Below, piece after piece: positions 8,674 to 17,287 of a DNA stretch of 33,529 bases (positions are counted from its first letter, which is position 1; the number at the start of each line of letters is the position of its first letter). This DNA is from Acidobacteriota bacterium (lineage in GTDB: Bacteria > Acidobacteriota > Terriglobia > Acidiferrales > UBA7541): positions 1 to 33,529 of the forward strand of contig QHYS01000008.1 in assembly GCA_003223325.1 (NCBI GenBank). The letters are read 5' to 3'. The translations under genes and the position numbers were made by a program. Below the pieces are notes generated by a model. The model saw only the letters and a program-made list of their open reading frames with translations. It was not told the origin of the DNA and searched no databases.

Positions 8674-9567
8674 TCAATGAGTTGCGCTCTGCTTTGCCTT
8701 TTGCTGTATGTCGGCGGGTACGGGATCGGGCATTGTGTAATGCGTCCAAAATTCCGGGTCATTGGCGGCAAATTCCTTGGACACATGAGACATTTCAGGA
8801 CGGACGGCATAGAGGTTGGTTTCCGTGCTGGCAAACGCTTCGCGAGCAATCCGCTGGAAGGTATCCGCAGCTTGCTCGCCTTCCGCTTCCACGAGGTTAG
8901 CGCGCCAGGACAGGAGATCGTCGTTTGGCTTGAGCTCGGGCATGGGCATGAATACGAGAAAGGCTGGCGTGGGAACACCCACGTCGACCTGATACACCAC
9001 CCAAGGCGTATCCGCTTGGATTTTTGCGTAGGCATCGGCAAGGATCTTTATTGCCTCGATGAAATCGTTCTCATGCCCCGGGAAAAGGCGTATATCGAGC
9101 ACTCGCATGTAGCGTGCCTCCGAAAGGTCGATGCTATCCGCCAGGTATCCGAGGTCGTTGCGGCGCGCGGCTATTATTGTGCGGTCGCTCGCTACCAGGC
9201 CTTCGATTTCTTCTTGCATCCGGGCGAGTTCAGGATGTGCGGTAAAAAACTGCCCCCATTCAATTTTGGACTTTCCCAGGTCTTCGAAGGAGTCGAACGG
9301 ATCGAAGAACAGCGCCTCCTGGGCCCCAGTGAGGGACTGCAAGTCAATCCAGTGGCTGGGGGTTTCCAGGCGATCACAGGCTCGCGATATGGCGCTCTCA
9401 AGCTTCTGGCGTTCTGTAGTCTTTCCCTGCTGAATTTCCTGGTGCAAAAGGACCACGAGATTTGGCGGCGCGGCGGCCAGATTTGAGACTTTGTTATCCT
9501 GGGCCGACAAAATCGATGCACTGACGATTATCAGGAATCCCGCCGCGAATAGTCTGATCGATCTCAC
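8674..9567 (-). CDS. Secreted hypothetical protein downstream of cusA1
   Basis: This 297-residue protein has a signal peptide (SIRLFAAGFLIIVSASILSAQ). The C-terminal half (YMRVLDIRLFPGHENDFIEA, WVVYQVDVGVPTPAFLVFMP) has the spacing of a ferredoxin-like alpha/beta-barrel (NIPSNAP/ABM-type) fold. I do not recognise a specific family or function. The GTG start at 9567 has a GGAG site about 9 bases upstream. It lies only 34 bases after the cusA1 stop on the same strand, so it is probably co-transcribed with the efflux operon. Confidence 0.6.
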   Translation of the reverse strand: MRSIRLFAAGFLIIVSASILSAQDNKVSNLAAAPPNLVVLLHQEIQQGKTTERQKLESAISRACDRLETPSHWIDLQSLTGAQEALFFDPFDSFEDLGKSKIEWGQFFTAHPELARMQEEIEGLVASDRTIIAARRNDLGYLADSIDLSEARYMRVLDIRLFPGHENDFIEAIKILADAYAKIQADTPWVVYQVDVGVPTPAFLVFMPMPELKPNDDLLSWRANLVEAEGEQAADTFQRIAREAFASTETNLYAVRPEMSHVSKEFAANDPEFWTHYTMPDPVPADIQQKAKQSATH

Positions 9568-9601
9568 CGAATACGTCTCCAGAGTATAAAGCCGCCAATC
9601 G

Positions 9602-12600
9602 TCAGGGGATCCGCGCTAGCGTAGCGCTGGGTGTTGGCTCCGCTTCCAAATGACTGGTCACGAAGGTCCCCTCACAGCTGAGCTCTGACTTCAGCGATTT
9701 TTCCCGCCAAACTGCGTAAATGGCTGGATATACGAGCAGTTCGAGAACGAATGACGTGCAGATCCCACCTACCATCGGCGCCGCGATGCGTTTCATGACT
9801 TCAGAGCCGGTTCCGGTTGACCACAAAATCGGCACCAGTCCAATCGTCACGGTCGCAAAAGTCATGAATTTCGGACGCAAGCGTTTGGCGGCGCCTTCCA
9901 CGATCGCTTCGTAAAGATGCTCTTTCGCAAACCAGTGGTGCTCTCGTCTCGCCTTCTCGTAAGCAAGATCCAGATACAGAAGCATGAACACGCCCGTTTC
10001 GGCATCAATGCCAAATAAGGCGATAATGCCCACCCACACAGCAACACTCATGCTATAACCGAGCGCGATAACCGCCCAGATCGCACCCACGATGGAGAAG
10101 GGCACAGCCAGGATGATAATCAGTACTTTCGTCATCGAACGCGTGTTGCAGTACAGCAAGAACAGGATCGTCGCCAGCGTAACGGGAACGACCAGCATCA
10201 GCCGCTCACGCACCCGTTGCGCCGATTCATATTGCCCGGTCCAAACGACAGAATATCTCGTAGGGAGACGCAGGCGTTCCTCGAGCTCCTTTTTCGCCTG
10301 TGTCACATAGTCGCCGTATGATCGTCCTGCCACATCAACAAAAACGTACCCAGTCCGCAATCCATTCTCATTGCGAATCATGGCTGGCCCGTTGAGGGTG
10401 CGGATTGTGGCCAACTGCGACAATGAAATCTGTTTCTCGCCCGCGGAGATGAGTACTTTGCTGAGTGAATCGAGGTCCGAGCGGAAATCACGGAGATACC
10501 GTACAGAGATGGGATACCGTTCGCGGCCTTCAAACATCGTACTTACGTTGTCTCCGCCGACGGCAGTCGAAAGCGCATTCTGGGCTTCTTCCACGGAGAG
10601 GCCGTAGCGGGCCAGAGCCTCACGATCCCATGCCACATCCAGAAAATACCCGTCACCCGTTCTCTCGGAGAAAACTCCACGGGTTCCCGGCACGCTTTTC
10701 AGTACTTGCTCCGCTTGATGGCCAATCTCCTGTATCCTGTTTAAGTCGTCCCCCTGAATTTTCAGTCCAATCGGCGTTTGGATACCGGTTGTCAGCATCT
10801 CGATGCGGCCGCGGATCGGCATCGTCCATGCATTCGAAAATCCCGGAATCCTCAGAGAATTATTCATCTCTGCGATCAATTCCTGCTCGCTGATGTGATC
10901 CGGGGTAAAACGTCGCAGCACCGGGAGCAAAGCATTTGGCGCCCACGACGAATACCAGGTTTCCCGCTTCCGCCATTCAGATTGTGGCTTCAGGACGATG
11001 ATCGTTTCCAACATGGAAAGTGGCGCTGGATCGGTGGCGCTGTCAGAACGCCCCGCCTTCCCCAAGACATGGTCTACTTCAGGAAAATTCTTCAGAATCC
11101 GATTGGCCACTTGCAGCACATGTTGTGACTCCTCTATAGAAACCCCGGGCATGGTAGTCGGCATGTACAGAAGCGACCCTTCTTCAAGAGGCGGCATGAA
11201 CTCGGAGCTCAGCGTCCAGAACATCGGGATCGTTAACACAACAGTGGCGATCGCGCCGGCAATCACCGTTCTTTTCCAGCGCAGGCTCCAACGGACCACC
11301 GGATCGTACAGCCGTATCAATGGCCCGGTGATGGGCTGCTCTTCTTCTGACAGAATCTTGCCACCCAAGATACTCGCCAGCAGGCGAGAGAATTTTCCAG
11401 ATTGGCTCTTCGGAACAGAACGGCCGCGCACAAGCGTCACGAGCAGCGCAGGACCCAACGTGATGGAAAGCACAGCTGCCGCAAGCATCGCAAAATTCTT
11501 GGTGTAAGCAAGGGGCCGGAACAGCTTCCCTTCCTGTCCTGGAAGAACCATTACAGGCAGAAAAGCCACTCCAATTACGAGCAGCGCAAAAAATGTAGGG
11601 CCGGCTACTTCCCGGACGGATTCGAGGACGACACCATTGTACGAGAAAGGTTGCTCGGACCGCTCGTATTGTTCCAGTTTCTTTTGCACCTGCTCGACCA
11701 CAATGATGGCCGCATCCACCAGTGCGCCACAAGCAATCGCGATGCCGGCGAGCGACATGATGTTGATGCTCACTCCGAAGTACCGCAGGGGTATGAACGC
11801 CAGCAGCGTTGCTACCGGAATCGTAACGACGGGAAGTACCGCACTCGGGGCGTGCCACAGAAACAGCAAGATCACAATAACGACCGTAAGAATGACCTCA
11901 ATCAGAGTGGACCGCGCGTTCCTGATTGCACGCCGGATCAACTCCGAACGGTCGTACACTGGCACAATCTTGACGCCCTCCGGCAGGCTGGACTCGATCT
12001 CCTTGATCCTCGCCTTCACACGGTCGATCACCTCCAGCGCGTTGTTCCCATCGCGCATGATGATGATCCCGGACACCACTTCGCCCGTCCCATCCAAGTC
12101 CGTCGCGCCGCGTCTAATGTCCGGGCCCATAACAACGCTTCCAACATCCTTGACTCGAATAGGCGTGCCGTTGGCAGAGCTGACAATAGTTTCTTCAATG
12201 TCCGCCGGAGACTGGAAGTACCCGCGTCCCCGAATCATGTATTCCGCCCCGCCGAATTCGATCAAACGCGCGCTGGTTTCGCTATTGCCGCCCTTTACCG
12301 CCTCGACCACCCGCGAGAGGGGGGTTCCATACGAACGCAGGCGGTTCGGATCCACGTTAATCTGATACTGCGGCGAAAATCCGCCCAGGGACGCCACTTC
12401 CGCAACACCTGGAACAGCCTTCAAATAATATTTGAGATACCAGTCTTGAAAGGATCGCAGGTCTCCTAAGCTGTGCTTTCCAGATTCGTCGCGTAGCGTA
12501 TATTGAAATACCCACCCGAGCGCAGTAGCATCCGGTCCCATTTCGACCTTAACATCCTGTGGAAGTCTCGCCGTAACGCCCGACAGGTACTCGAGGGTTC

Positions 12601-12922
12601 TCGATCGCGCCCAATAAATATCGGTGTCGTCCTCGAAGATTACGTAAACATAGGAGTATCCAAAATCCGAGATGCCCCGCACCGTCTTTACCCGGGGCGC
12701 ACCGGTCATGGTCGACACAATGGGATAGGTAACCTGATCCTCGATAATGTCCGGGCTACGGTCCCACCGCGAAAGAATAATGACTTGCTTCTCCCCCAGA
12801 TCCGGGATGGCATCCAACGGCAGATTCGCCATGGACCAGGCGCCCCAGAGGCAACCCGCAAACACCAGGGCGAACACCAGGAATTTGTTCTTTACCGAAA
12901 AGGTGATGATACGATTGATCAA
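9602..12922 (-). CDS. cusA: CusA-like heavy-metal efflux RND transporter (copy 1)
   Basis: This 1106-residue protein is full length for the HME-RND family. It contains DFGYSYVYVIFEDDTDIYWA, the TM4 Asp motif ALVDAAIIVVE and the TM10 motif GIDAETGV, which carry the proton-relay acids. The three Met of the E. coli CusA Cu(I)/Ag(I) site (M573, M623, M672) are matched by LLYMPTT, PLSMLET and RIEMLTTG, so Cu(I)/Ag(I) is the likely substrate rather than Co/Zn/Cd. The start is a TTG overlapping the cusB1 stop by four bases (TTGA), so the pump and adaptor are translationally coupled. The outer-membrane partner CusC is absent. Confidence 0.93.
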   Translation of the reverse strand: MINRIITFSVKNKFLVFALVFAGCLWGAWSMANLPLDAIPDLGEKQVIILSRWDRSPDIIEDQVTYPIVSTMTGAPRVKTVRGISDFGYSYVYVIFEDDTDIYWARSRTLEYLSGVTARLPQDVKVEMGPDATALGWVFQYTLRDESGKHSLGDLRSFQDWYLKYYLKAVPGVAEVASLGGFSPQYQINVDPNRLRSYGTPLSRVVEAVKGGNSETSARLIEFGGAEYMIRGRGYFQSPADIEETIVSSANGTPIRVKDVGSVVMGPDIRRGATDLDGTGEVVSGIIIMRDGNNALEVIDRVKARIKEIESSLPEGVKIVPVYDRSELIRRAIRNARSTLIEVILTVVIVILLFLWHAPSAVLPVVTIPVATLLAFIPLRYFGVSINIMSLAGIAIACGALVDAAIIVVEQVQKKLEQYERSEQPFSYNGVVLESVREVAGPTFFALLVIGVAFLPVMVLPGQEGKLFRPLAYTKNFAMLAAAVLSITLGPALLVTLVRGRSVPKSQSGKFSRLLASILGGKILSEEEQPITGPLIRLYDPVVRWSLRWKRTVIAGAIATVVLTIPMFWTLSSEFMPPLEEGSLLYMPTTMPGVSIEESQHVLQVANRILKNFPEVDHVLGKAGRSDSATDPAPLSMLETIIVLKPQSEWRKRETWYSSWAPNALLPVLRRFTPDHISEQELIAEMNNSLRIPGFSNAWTMPIRGRIEMLTTGIQTPIGLKIQGDDLNRIQEIGHQAEQVLKSVPGTRGVFSERTGDGYFLDVAWDREALARYGLSVEEAQNALSTAVGGDNVSTMFEGRERYPISVRYLRDFRSDLDSLSKVLISAGEKQISLSQLATIRTLNGPAMIRNENGLRTGYVFVDVAGRSYGDYVTQAKKELEERLRLPTRYSVVWTGQYESAQRVRERLMLVVPVTLATILFLLYCNTRSMTKVLIIILAVPFSIVGAIWAVIALGYSMSVAVWVGIIALFGIDAETGVFMLLYLDLAYEKARREHHWFAKEHLYEAIVEGAAKRLRPKFMTFATVTIGLVPILWSTGTGSEVMKRIAAPMVGGICTSFVLELLVYPAIYAVWREKSLKSELSCEGTFVTSHLEAEPTPSATLARIP

Positions 12923-14220
12923 GGTAGGGCCTGCGGGTGATGGGTGTGAATCGCGCTACTCGCCACATGCTGCTGGTCATCCTGCTGCCTGCTTGAGGAA
13001 AAAACCGCTGTACTCCTCAACCGGCTTTCAGAATCAACAAGAAAATTCCCCGACGTTACGATGCGATCGCCTACAGTCAACCCGCTGGAGACGGAGACCT
13101 GATTCCCGTACACTTCGCCGATTTTTACTGGCCGCGGCTCGAACACACTTTCACGCGTCTCTACGTACACAATCTTTTGCATGCCGCTGTCTAGCACTGC
13201 TTCCTGCGGAATGGAAATTCCCGCCGCTATTTTGGTCTTCAATGCCACGTCAACAAACATCTCTGGGCGCAGCGCATATTCTGGGTTGTCGGCCTCCAGG
13301 CGAAGCTTCAACGTGCGCGTCGCCGGATCCACCTGCGGCAGCACATCACTCACCACCGCCGGAAACGCCTTTCCCTGGCCCGGCAGGGTCACCTGGGCCA
13401 CGGCTCCAGGATTGAACGATTCTGCGTCGTTTTCGTAGACGTCCGCTACGATCCACACCCGCTTCAGATCGGCAATGCGATAAAACTCCGTGCCCCGATC
13501 GAATTTCAGCCCCGCAGACACATTTCGAGCCAAAACAAAGCCGTCAACCGGCGACACCATATAAACGACTTCGGGTAGCTTCCGAGTCTCGGCCAGTTCG
13601 TTGATCTGGAAATCACTCATACCCAGATTGCGCAGGCGGTCGGCCCAGTTCTGCGAGCCGCGCACCGCAGTTTGACTAATTGCTCCAGGCGTCCGCTCTG
13701 TTGCGGAGATGTATCCGCCCGCCACAGTCAGAAACTCGGGGCCGTAAAAGGTGGCCAACCGCTGGTCTTTCTTGACCTTACTGCCGACAGTATCCTGGTA
13801 GGTCTCGCGAATGTATCCATCCACACCGGCATTGATCCGGTACACCCTCGTCTCATCGGCCTCCACACGGCCCAGCAATCGTACAGAGTGCATTCCCGAG
13901 CTCTTTTTCACTGTGACAACCTTAATGCCAAATGATTGCTGGCGCTCTGTGTCGATGTTGACGGCCCCGGCTGTCATCCGCGCCATGGAACTTACTTTCG
14001 TCATCTCTACATCGTCCGCATACACCGGCTCCAGTTGCATGCCGCAATCGGGAGCAATTCCCGGTTTATCGGACTTGTAGGACGGATGCATCGGATCAAC
14101 CCAGTAGAGCACGCGGTGCGCACCAGCTGCATTTGTTTGCTTTGAAGTGTGGCGCTGACCCAATAGATAGGAAAGGAACATGGCGGCCAGAAGCAGAAGT
14201 AGATAGGACGCTTTCCTCAT
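12919..14220 (-). CDS. cusB: CusB-like periplasmic adaptor with metal-binding N-terminus (copy 1)
   Basis: Membrane-fusion protein of the CusA1 pump (433 residues). After a signal anchor (LLLLLAAMFLSYLLGQ) comes a heavy-metal-binding module, YWVDPMHPSYKSDKPG then APDCGMQLEPVY, whose Met, His and Cys probably capture the metal. The hairpin, lipoyl and beta-barrel domains follow (VEADETRVYRINAGVDGYIR, LRNLGMSDFQINELAETR). The C-terminus is rich in Gln and His (HTHHPQALP). I place the start at ATG 14220, which has AAGGAGAG nine bases upstream. The frame can be extended to a TTG at 14253, but that overlaps the ribosome site. Confidence 0.9.
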   Translation of the reverse strand: MRKASYLLLLLAAMFLSYLLGQRHTSKQTNAAGAHRVLYWVDPMHPSYKSDKPGIAPDCGMQLEPVYADDVEMTKVSSMARMTAGAVNIDTERQQSFGIKVVTVKKSSGMHSVRLLGRVEADETRVYRINAGVDGYIRETYQDTVGSKVKKDQRLATFYGPEFLTVAGGYISATERTPGAISQTAVRGSQNWADRLRNLGMSDFQINELAETRKLPEVVYMVSPVDGFVLARNVSAGLKFDRGTEFYRIADLKRVWIVADVYENDAESFNPGAVAQVTLPGQGKAFPAVVSDVLPQVDPATRTLKLRLEADNPEYALRPEMFVDVALKTKIAAGISIPQEAVLDSGMQKIVYVETRESVFEPRPVKIGEVYGNQVSVSSGLTVGDRIVTSGNFLVDSESRLRSTAVFSSSRQQDDQQHVASSAIHTHHPQALP

Positions 14221-14806
14221 GGATGCATGCTCTCCTTGCCTATGCTTGCGCAACCGCTGGAAACTCGCGTCCGGAGGTGCTTGAGGCGTTCTTCACAAAG
14301 ACTGTTTGGGGTGACGACCCGGAACTTCGGAACCTCTTTCTCAAATTCTGGTGGAACCTCCGGTGTCTCTATTTCGCGTTCAGCCGAGCTCGATCCCTGC
14401 TCTCGAAAAGAGCGACTCGCCGGGCTCGGGACTCATTACTTATCGATGGCTATTTCCTCCACGGCAACAGGAGGATGGTAAAGGAAAACCGGAATACCTT
14501 CTTTGCGCCCAGTCAAACTTCAGGGCCTAACCCAGCTACGAATTGCGGGAAGGCAGAGCAACTTCCGGGAAAATGGGCTATTCACTTTTCCAGGAATAGG
14601 GACAAACACGCTGGCCCGTGCAGAAGTTCATGTCCGAGTTGGAGAATTTGCGGAAGAAGCGGCCAAGAATTGAATTGAAAGATTTGAGAATCGAAGCTTC
14701 GAAGGGCTCAATAACTAAAAGGTGACAAAGAAACACAGTCTGCAGGAAGAGCTGGCATCATTCATGGCGATCGTGGGAAATTTAGCATTTCCGAGGGAAA
14801 TAAATC
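14221..14806. other. Region between cusB1 and the M28 peptidase gene
   Basis: No intact gene in about 590 bases. A minus-strand frame without a start codon (14217-14432, 71 codons, containing EIETPEVPPEFEKEVPKF) ends in a TGA that overlaps the cusB1 ATG by four bases. It could be the tail of a lost upstream operon gene. A 54-base repeat shared with 20270-20323 lies at 14479-14532. The promoter of the plus-strand peptidase should be in 14640-14800, but I see no clear boxes. Confidence 0.35.
14479..14532 (+). repeat. Dispersed intergenic repeat, copy 1
   Basis: The stretch around gaaaaccggaata, then ttctttgcgcc, then cttcag and taacc is found again at 20270-20323 with roughly 85% identity by eye. 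Both copies lie upstream of a cusBA operon and nowhere else that I can see. On the minus strand both can be read as a similar peptide (RKEGIPVFLYH versus RKESIPVFSYP), so they may be relics of one gene. Confidence 0.6.
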
Positions 14807-16528
14807 ATGCGAACGCTCAAGGTTATAGTGGCCACTATCTTTTCGGGCGTGCTGTGCGTCCCTTACCTCCGTGCCCAGGCGAGCGAGACGACGAGCAAAC
14901 CAGAGGCAACCCCGGTCCATGCAGAGATTCATATCGACCCGGAGAAGATTCGGGCCCATGTAAAGTTTCTGGCCAGCGATATGCTGGAGGGACGTGGCAC
15001 TGGCCAGCCTGGCGGGGACATGGCCGCCGATTATATCGCGAGAGAGTTTGCGTCATACGGGTTGAGACCCGCGGGGGATAAGGGGACCTATTTTCAGGAC
15101 GTGCCGATGGTGGAGGTGAAAACGCTCGGCGAGACATCCTTCAATCTGGTAACCCCGAGCCTCGAAGTAATGACACTCAAGAACCTCGAGGATTTCGTAA
15201 CCAATAATGAAAGCCAGACAGCGACGGCGTATATCGATGCGCCGATCGTATTTGTCGGATACGGAATCAAGGCGCCAGAATATGACTGGGACGACTACAA
15301 GGGAACCGACTTGAAGGGTAAGGTCGCGCTTTTGTTTGTGAATGAACCGGCATCCGACGACCCCAAGTTTTTCAAGGGTAGGGCGCTAACGTATTATGGG
15401 ACTTGGACTTACAAGTTCGAAGAAACGGCCCGGCGCGGGGCGATAGCAACGCTAATTATTCACCGCGCAGAGCTCGCGAATTACGGCTGGGAAGTGGTGC
15501 GGAATTCCTGGGGAAAGGAGCGATCTTACCTGAACAGGGACGCTAAGCCGAAATTGCAAGCGGCATCGTGGATACAGTTCGAAATAGCGAAGAAACTCGT
15601 TGCCAAGGCAGGGTTGGACCTAGACAAGCTGCTTGAGCAGGCTCAATCGAAGGACTTCCAACCGATTGAGCTACCGGTACGTTTGCAGGCGCGTGTAGCC
15701 AGTCAATTGCGGCCATTTGTTTCGAGGAACGTGCTGGCAGCGCTGTCATCCCGAGGTCTAACATCACAAGAAGCCGTGCTGTATACGGCTCATTATGACC
15801 ACTTAGGTATCGACACTGACATGAAAGGCCACAACATCTACAACGGCGCCGTTGATAACGCGACTGGTTGCGGCGTGCTCTTGGAAGTAGCCCGGGCCTG
15901 GTCGGAGACGCCTTCAGCACCTCCACGGACGATCTTGTTCGCGGCCCTGACCGCAGAAGAGCAGGGGTTGCTTGGCTCGGAATACCTGGCAGAGCACTCG
16001 CCGGTGCCGCCGGGGAGAATCTCGTTGGACTTGAACTACGACTCGCTGGCGCCGATCGGCGATCCCGAGGAGGTAGAAGTAAGCGGCGCGGAACGTACAA
16101 CGTTTTATTCGACCGTGGAGGAAAAAGCGAAGGCCCTAGGGCTAACGATTCGGCGGGATGCGCGCCCCGAAGCTAGCTACTATTCGGACGATTTCAGCTT
16201 TGCGCGAGTGGGAATTCCCTCTTTTTCGATTTCGGAAGGATTGAAATTCAAAGGACATGATGCGGCCTGGGGCGAGGCGCAGGAACGCGACTACATGGAG
16301 CACCTCTATCACCAACCAACCGATGAATACGTCGCGGCGATGGATTTTACGGGCGATGCAAAGTTGGCAATGTTCGGTTATGAGCTTGGAGCGCAGGCGG
16401 CTTCGCAGGCCAGAGTGGTTGGTTGGCTGCCAGGCGATGAGTTCGAGGCAGAACGCAAGCGGAGCCAAGCCTTAAATCAGAGGCCGCCTCAACCGCCGCC
16501 GAGGAGGTTCAAACCGCGCAGGCCGTAG
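14807..16528 (+). CDS. Secreted M28-family metallopeptidase with PA domain
   Basis: This 573-residue protein has a signal peptide (MRTLKVIVATIFSGVLCVPY...AQA), an N-terminal region with LASDMLEGRGTGQPGGDMAA, a PA-type insert (about residues 125-260, IVFVGYGIKAPEYDWDDYKG) and an M28 zinc aminopeptidase domain. Zinc ligands and catalytic residues are visible: AHYDHLG (His), GAVDNATG (bridging Asp), TAEEQGLLGSEY (Glu-Glu), LNYDSL (Asp) and LYHQPTDEY (His). It should act in the periplasm or outside the cell, removing N-terminal amino acids from peptides. The ATG at 14807 has a GAGGGA site upstream. The tail is rich in Pro and Arg. It is divergent from cusB1, with no clear functional link. Confidence 0.88.
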   Translation: MRTLKVIVATIFSGVLCVPYLRAQASETTSKPEATPVHAEIHIDPEKIRAHVKFLASDMLEGRGTGQPGGDMAADYIAREFASYGLRPAGDKGTYFQDVPMVEVKTLGETSFNLVTPSLEVMTLKNLEDFVTNNESQTATAYIDAPIVFVGYGIKAPEYDWDDYKGTDLKGKVALLFVNEPASDDPKFFKGRALTYYGTWTYKFEETARRGAIATLIIHRAELANYGWEVVRNSWGKERSYLNRDAKPKLQAASWIQFEIAKKLVAKAGLDLDKLLEQAQSKDFQPIELPVRLQARVASQLRPFVSRNVLAALSSRGLTSQEAVLYTAHYDHLGIDTDMKGHNIYNGAVDNATGCGVLLEVARAWSETPSAPPRTILFAALTAEEQGLLGSEYLAEHSPVPPGRISLDLNYDSLAPIGDPEEVEVSGAERTTFYSTVEEKAKALGLTIRRDARPEASYYSDDFSFARVGIPSFSISEGLKFKGHDAAWGEAQERDYMEHLYHQPTDEYVAAMDFTGDAKLAMFGYELGAQAASQARVVGWLPGDEFEAERKRSQALNQRPPQPPPRRFKPRRP

Positions 16529-16550
16529 AGGGCTGCTACCGCTGAGATAA

Positions 16551-16599
16551 GGAATTGACAACCGATAGGTGGAGGCGCCTCGGTAAGTTGTCCGGAATT
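16551..16599. terminator. Probable bidirectional terminator
   Basis: A long hairpin: aattgacaaccga pairs with tcggt, gttgtc and aatt, interrupted by small bulges, with a GC-rich inner part (gaggcgcctc). It lies between the convergent M28 peptidase and Spy-like genes, just where a shared terminator is expected. There is no long T-run on either side. Confidence 0.45.
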
Positions 16600-16617
16600 G
16601 ATGCCAATGTCTCTACT

Positions 16618-17061
16618 TCACCTCGGGAGGACCTGCGTCTGCCCCTGTTGCTTCTGCTGTTCTGCCGCGCGTTCGGCAAGTATTTTCTTGCGAACTTCTA
16701 ATTGCTGCTCCTGTGTCAGCACCTTGTAAACCTGAGCGCGCTCCATGCGCCGGTACCCGTCGAGCATCGCCCCTTTCTGTTCTGGGCTCAACTTTTCGTC
16801 TTTGACCACGATATCCATGCGCGGCTTCATATTCTTTTGAATCTCATCAATCTTTGCTTTCTGCTCAGCCGTGAACTTCAACCCGGCAAAATCGTCCGGC
16901 GGGGGAGTGACTTTCCTGGGTCGAACCACAGGCGGGGCGGTGCGCGGAGCCTGCACCGGACTGGGCGGAGTGCTCTGTGCGCGGTTCAGCCCTGGCGCCA
17001 TACATAGAAAAAAGAAAGCAGAACTAACCACCATTCCTTTGACAAATCGGTCCATGTTCAT
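16618..17061 (-). CDS. Spy/LTXXQ-like periplasmic protein
   Basis: This small protein of about 147 residues has a signal peptide (FVKGMVVSSAFFFLCMAPGL...AQS), a Pro-rich linker and a helical domain containing LKFTAEQKAKIDEIQKNMKP, KLSPEQKGAML and VLTQEQQLEVRKK. Repeated (L)xxEQ motifs are the mark of the Spy/CpxP/LTXXQ group. Family members are periplasmic chaperones or envelope-stress sensors and are often induced by copper, which would fit the surroundings, but that is inference. The AAGGGG ribosome site suits the ATG at 17061 better than the one at 17067. Confidence 0.65.
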   Translation of the reverse strand: MNMDRFVKGMVVSSAFFFLCMAPGLNRAQSTPPSPVQAPRTAPPVVRPRKVTPPPDDFAGLKFTAEQKAKIDEIQKNMKPRMDIVVKDEKLSPEQKGAMLDGYRRMERAQVYKVLTQEQQLEVRKKILAERAAEQQKQQGQTQVLPR

Positions 17062-17232
17062 GCGCATCCCCTTTTGAGCGAAGCGTGATTATTCACTCTA
17101 CCACATAACTCTTCGCCTGCGATCCAGCGCGCCATCTCATACTCTCCGCTGCTTCCCATTCTCGCTCGCGCTCGCGTCGGCCAACGGCAACTCAGCTTCG
17201 GAGCTCTCCAAGATGATCAACGGACCCCTGAG

Positions 17233-17248
17233 GGATCGCACGCGATCC
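17233..17248. terminator. Inverted repeat after the LolA-like gene
   Basis: Perfect 7-base stem ggatcgc-ac-gcgatcc, about 40 bases beyond the stop of the minus-strand LolA-like gene. It may end that transcript, but no T-run follows. Confidence 0.3.
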
Positions 17249-17287
17249 AGGGAAGCGCTGTGGGCCCGGGGTGCATCTCCCGAATGC

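Noticed and set aside
10092-10310. Small plus-strand frames within cusA1
   Set aside because: Shadows of the intact cusA1 gene.
11402-12469. 355-codon open frame on the plus strand
   Set aside because: Lies wholly opposite cusA1, is rich in Arg/His/Asp as antisense frames of GC-rich genes usually are, and has no known domain.
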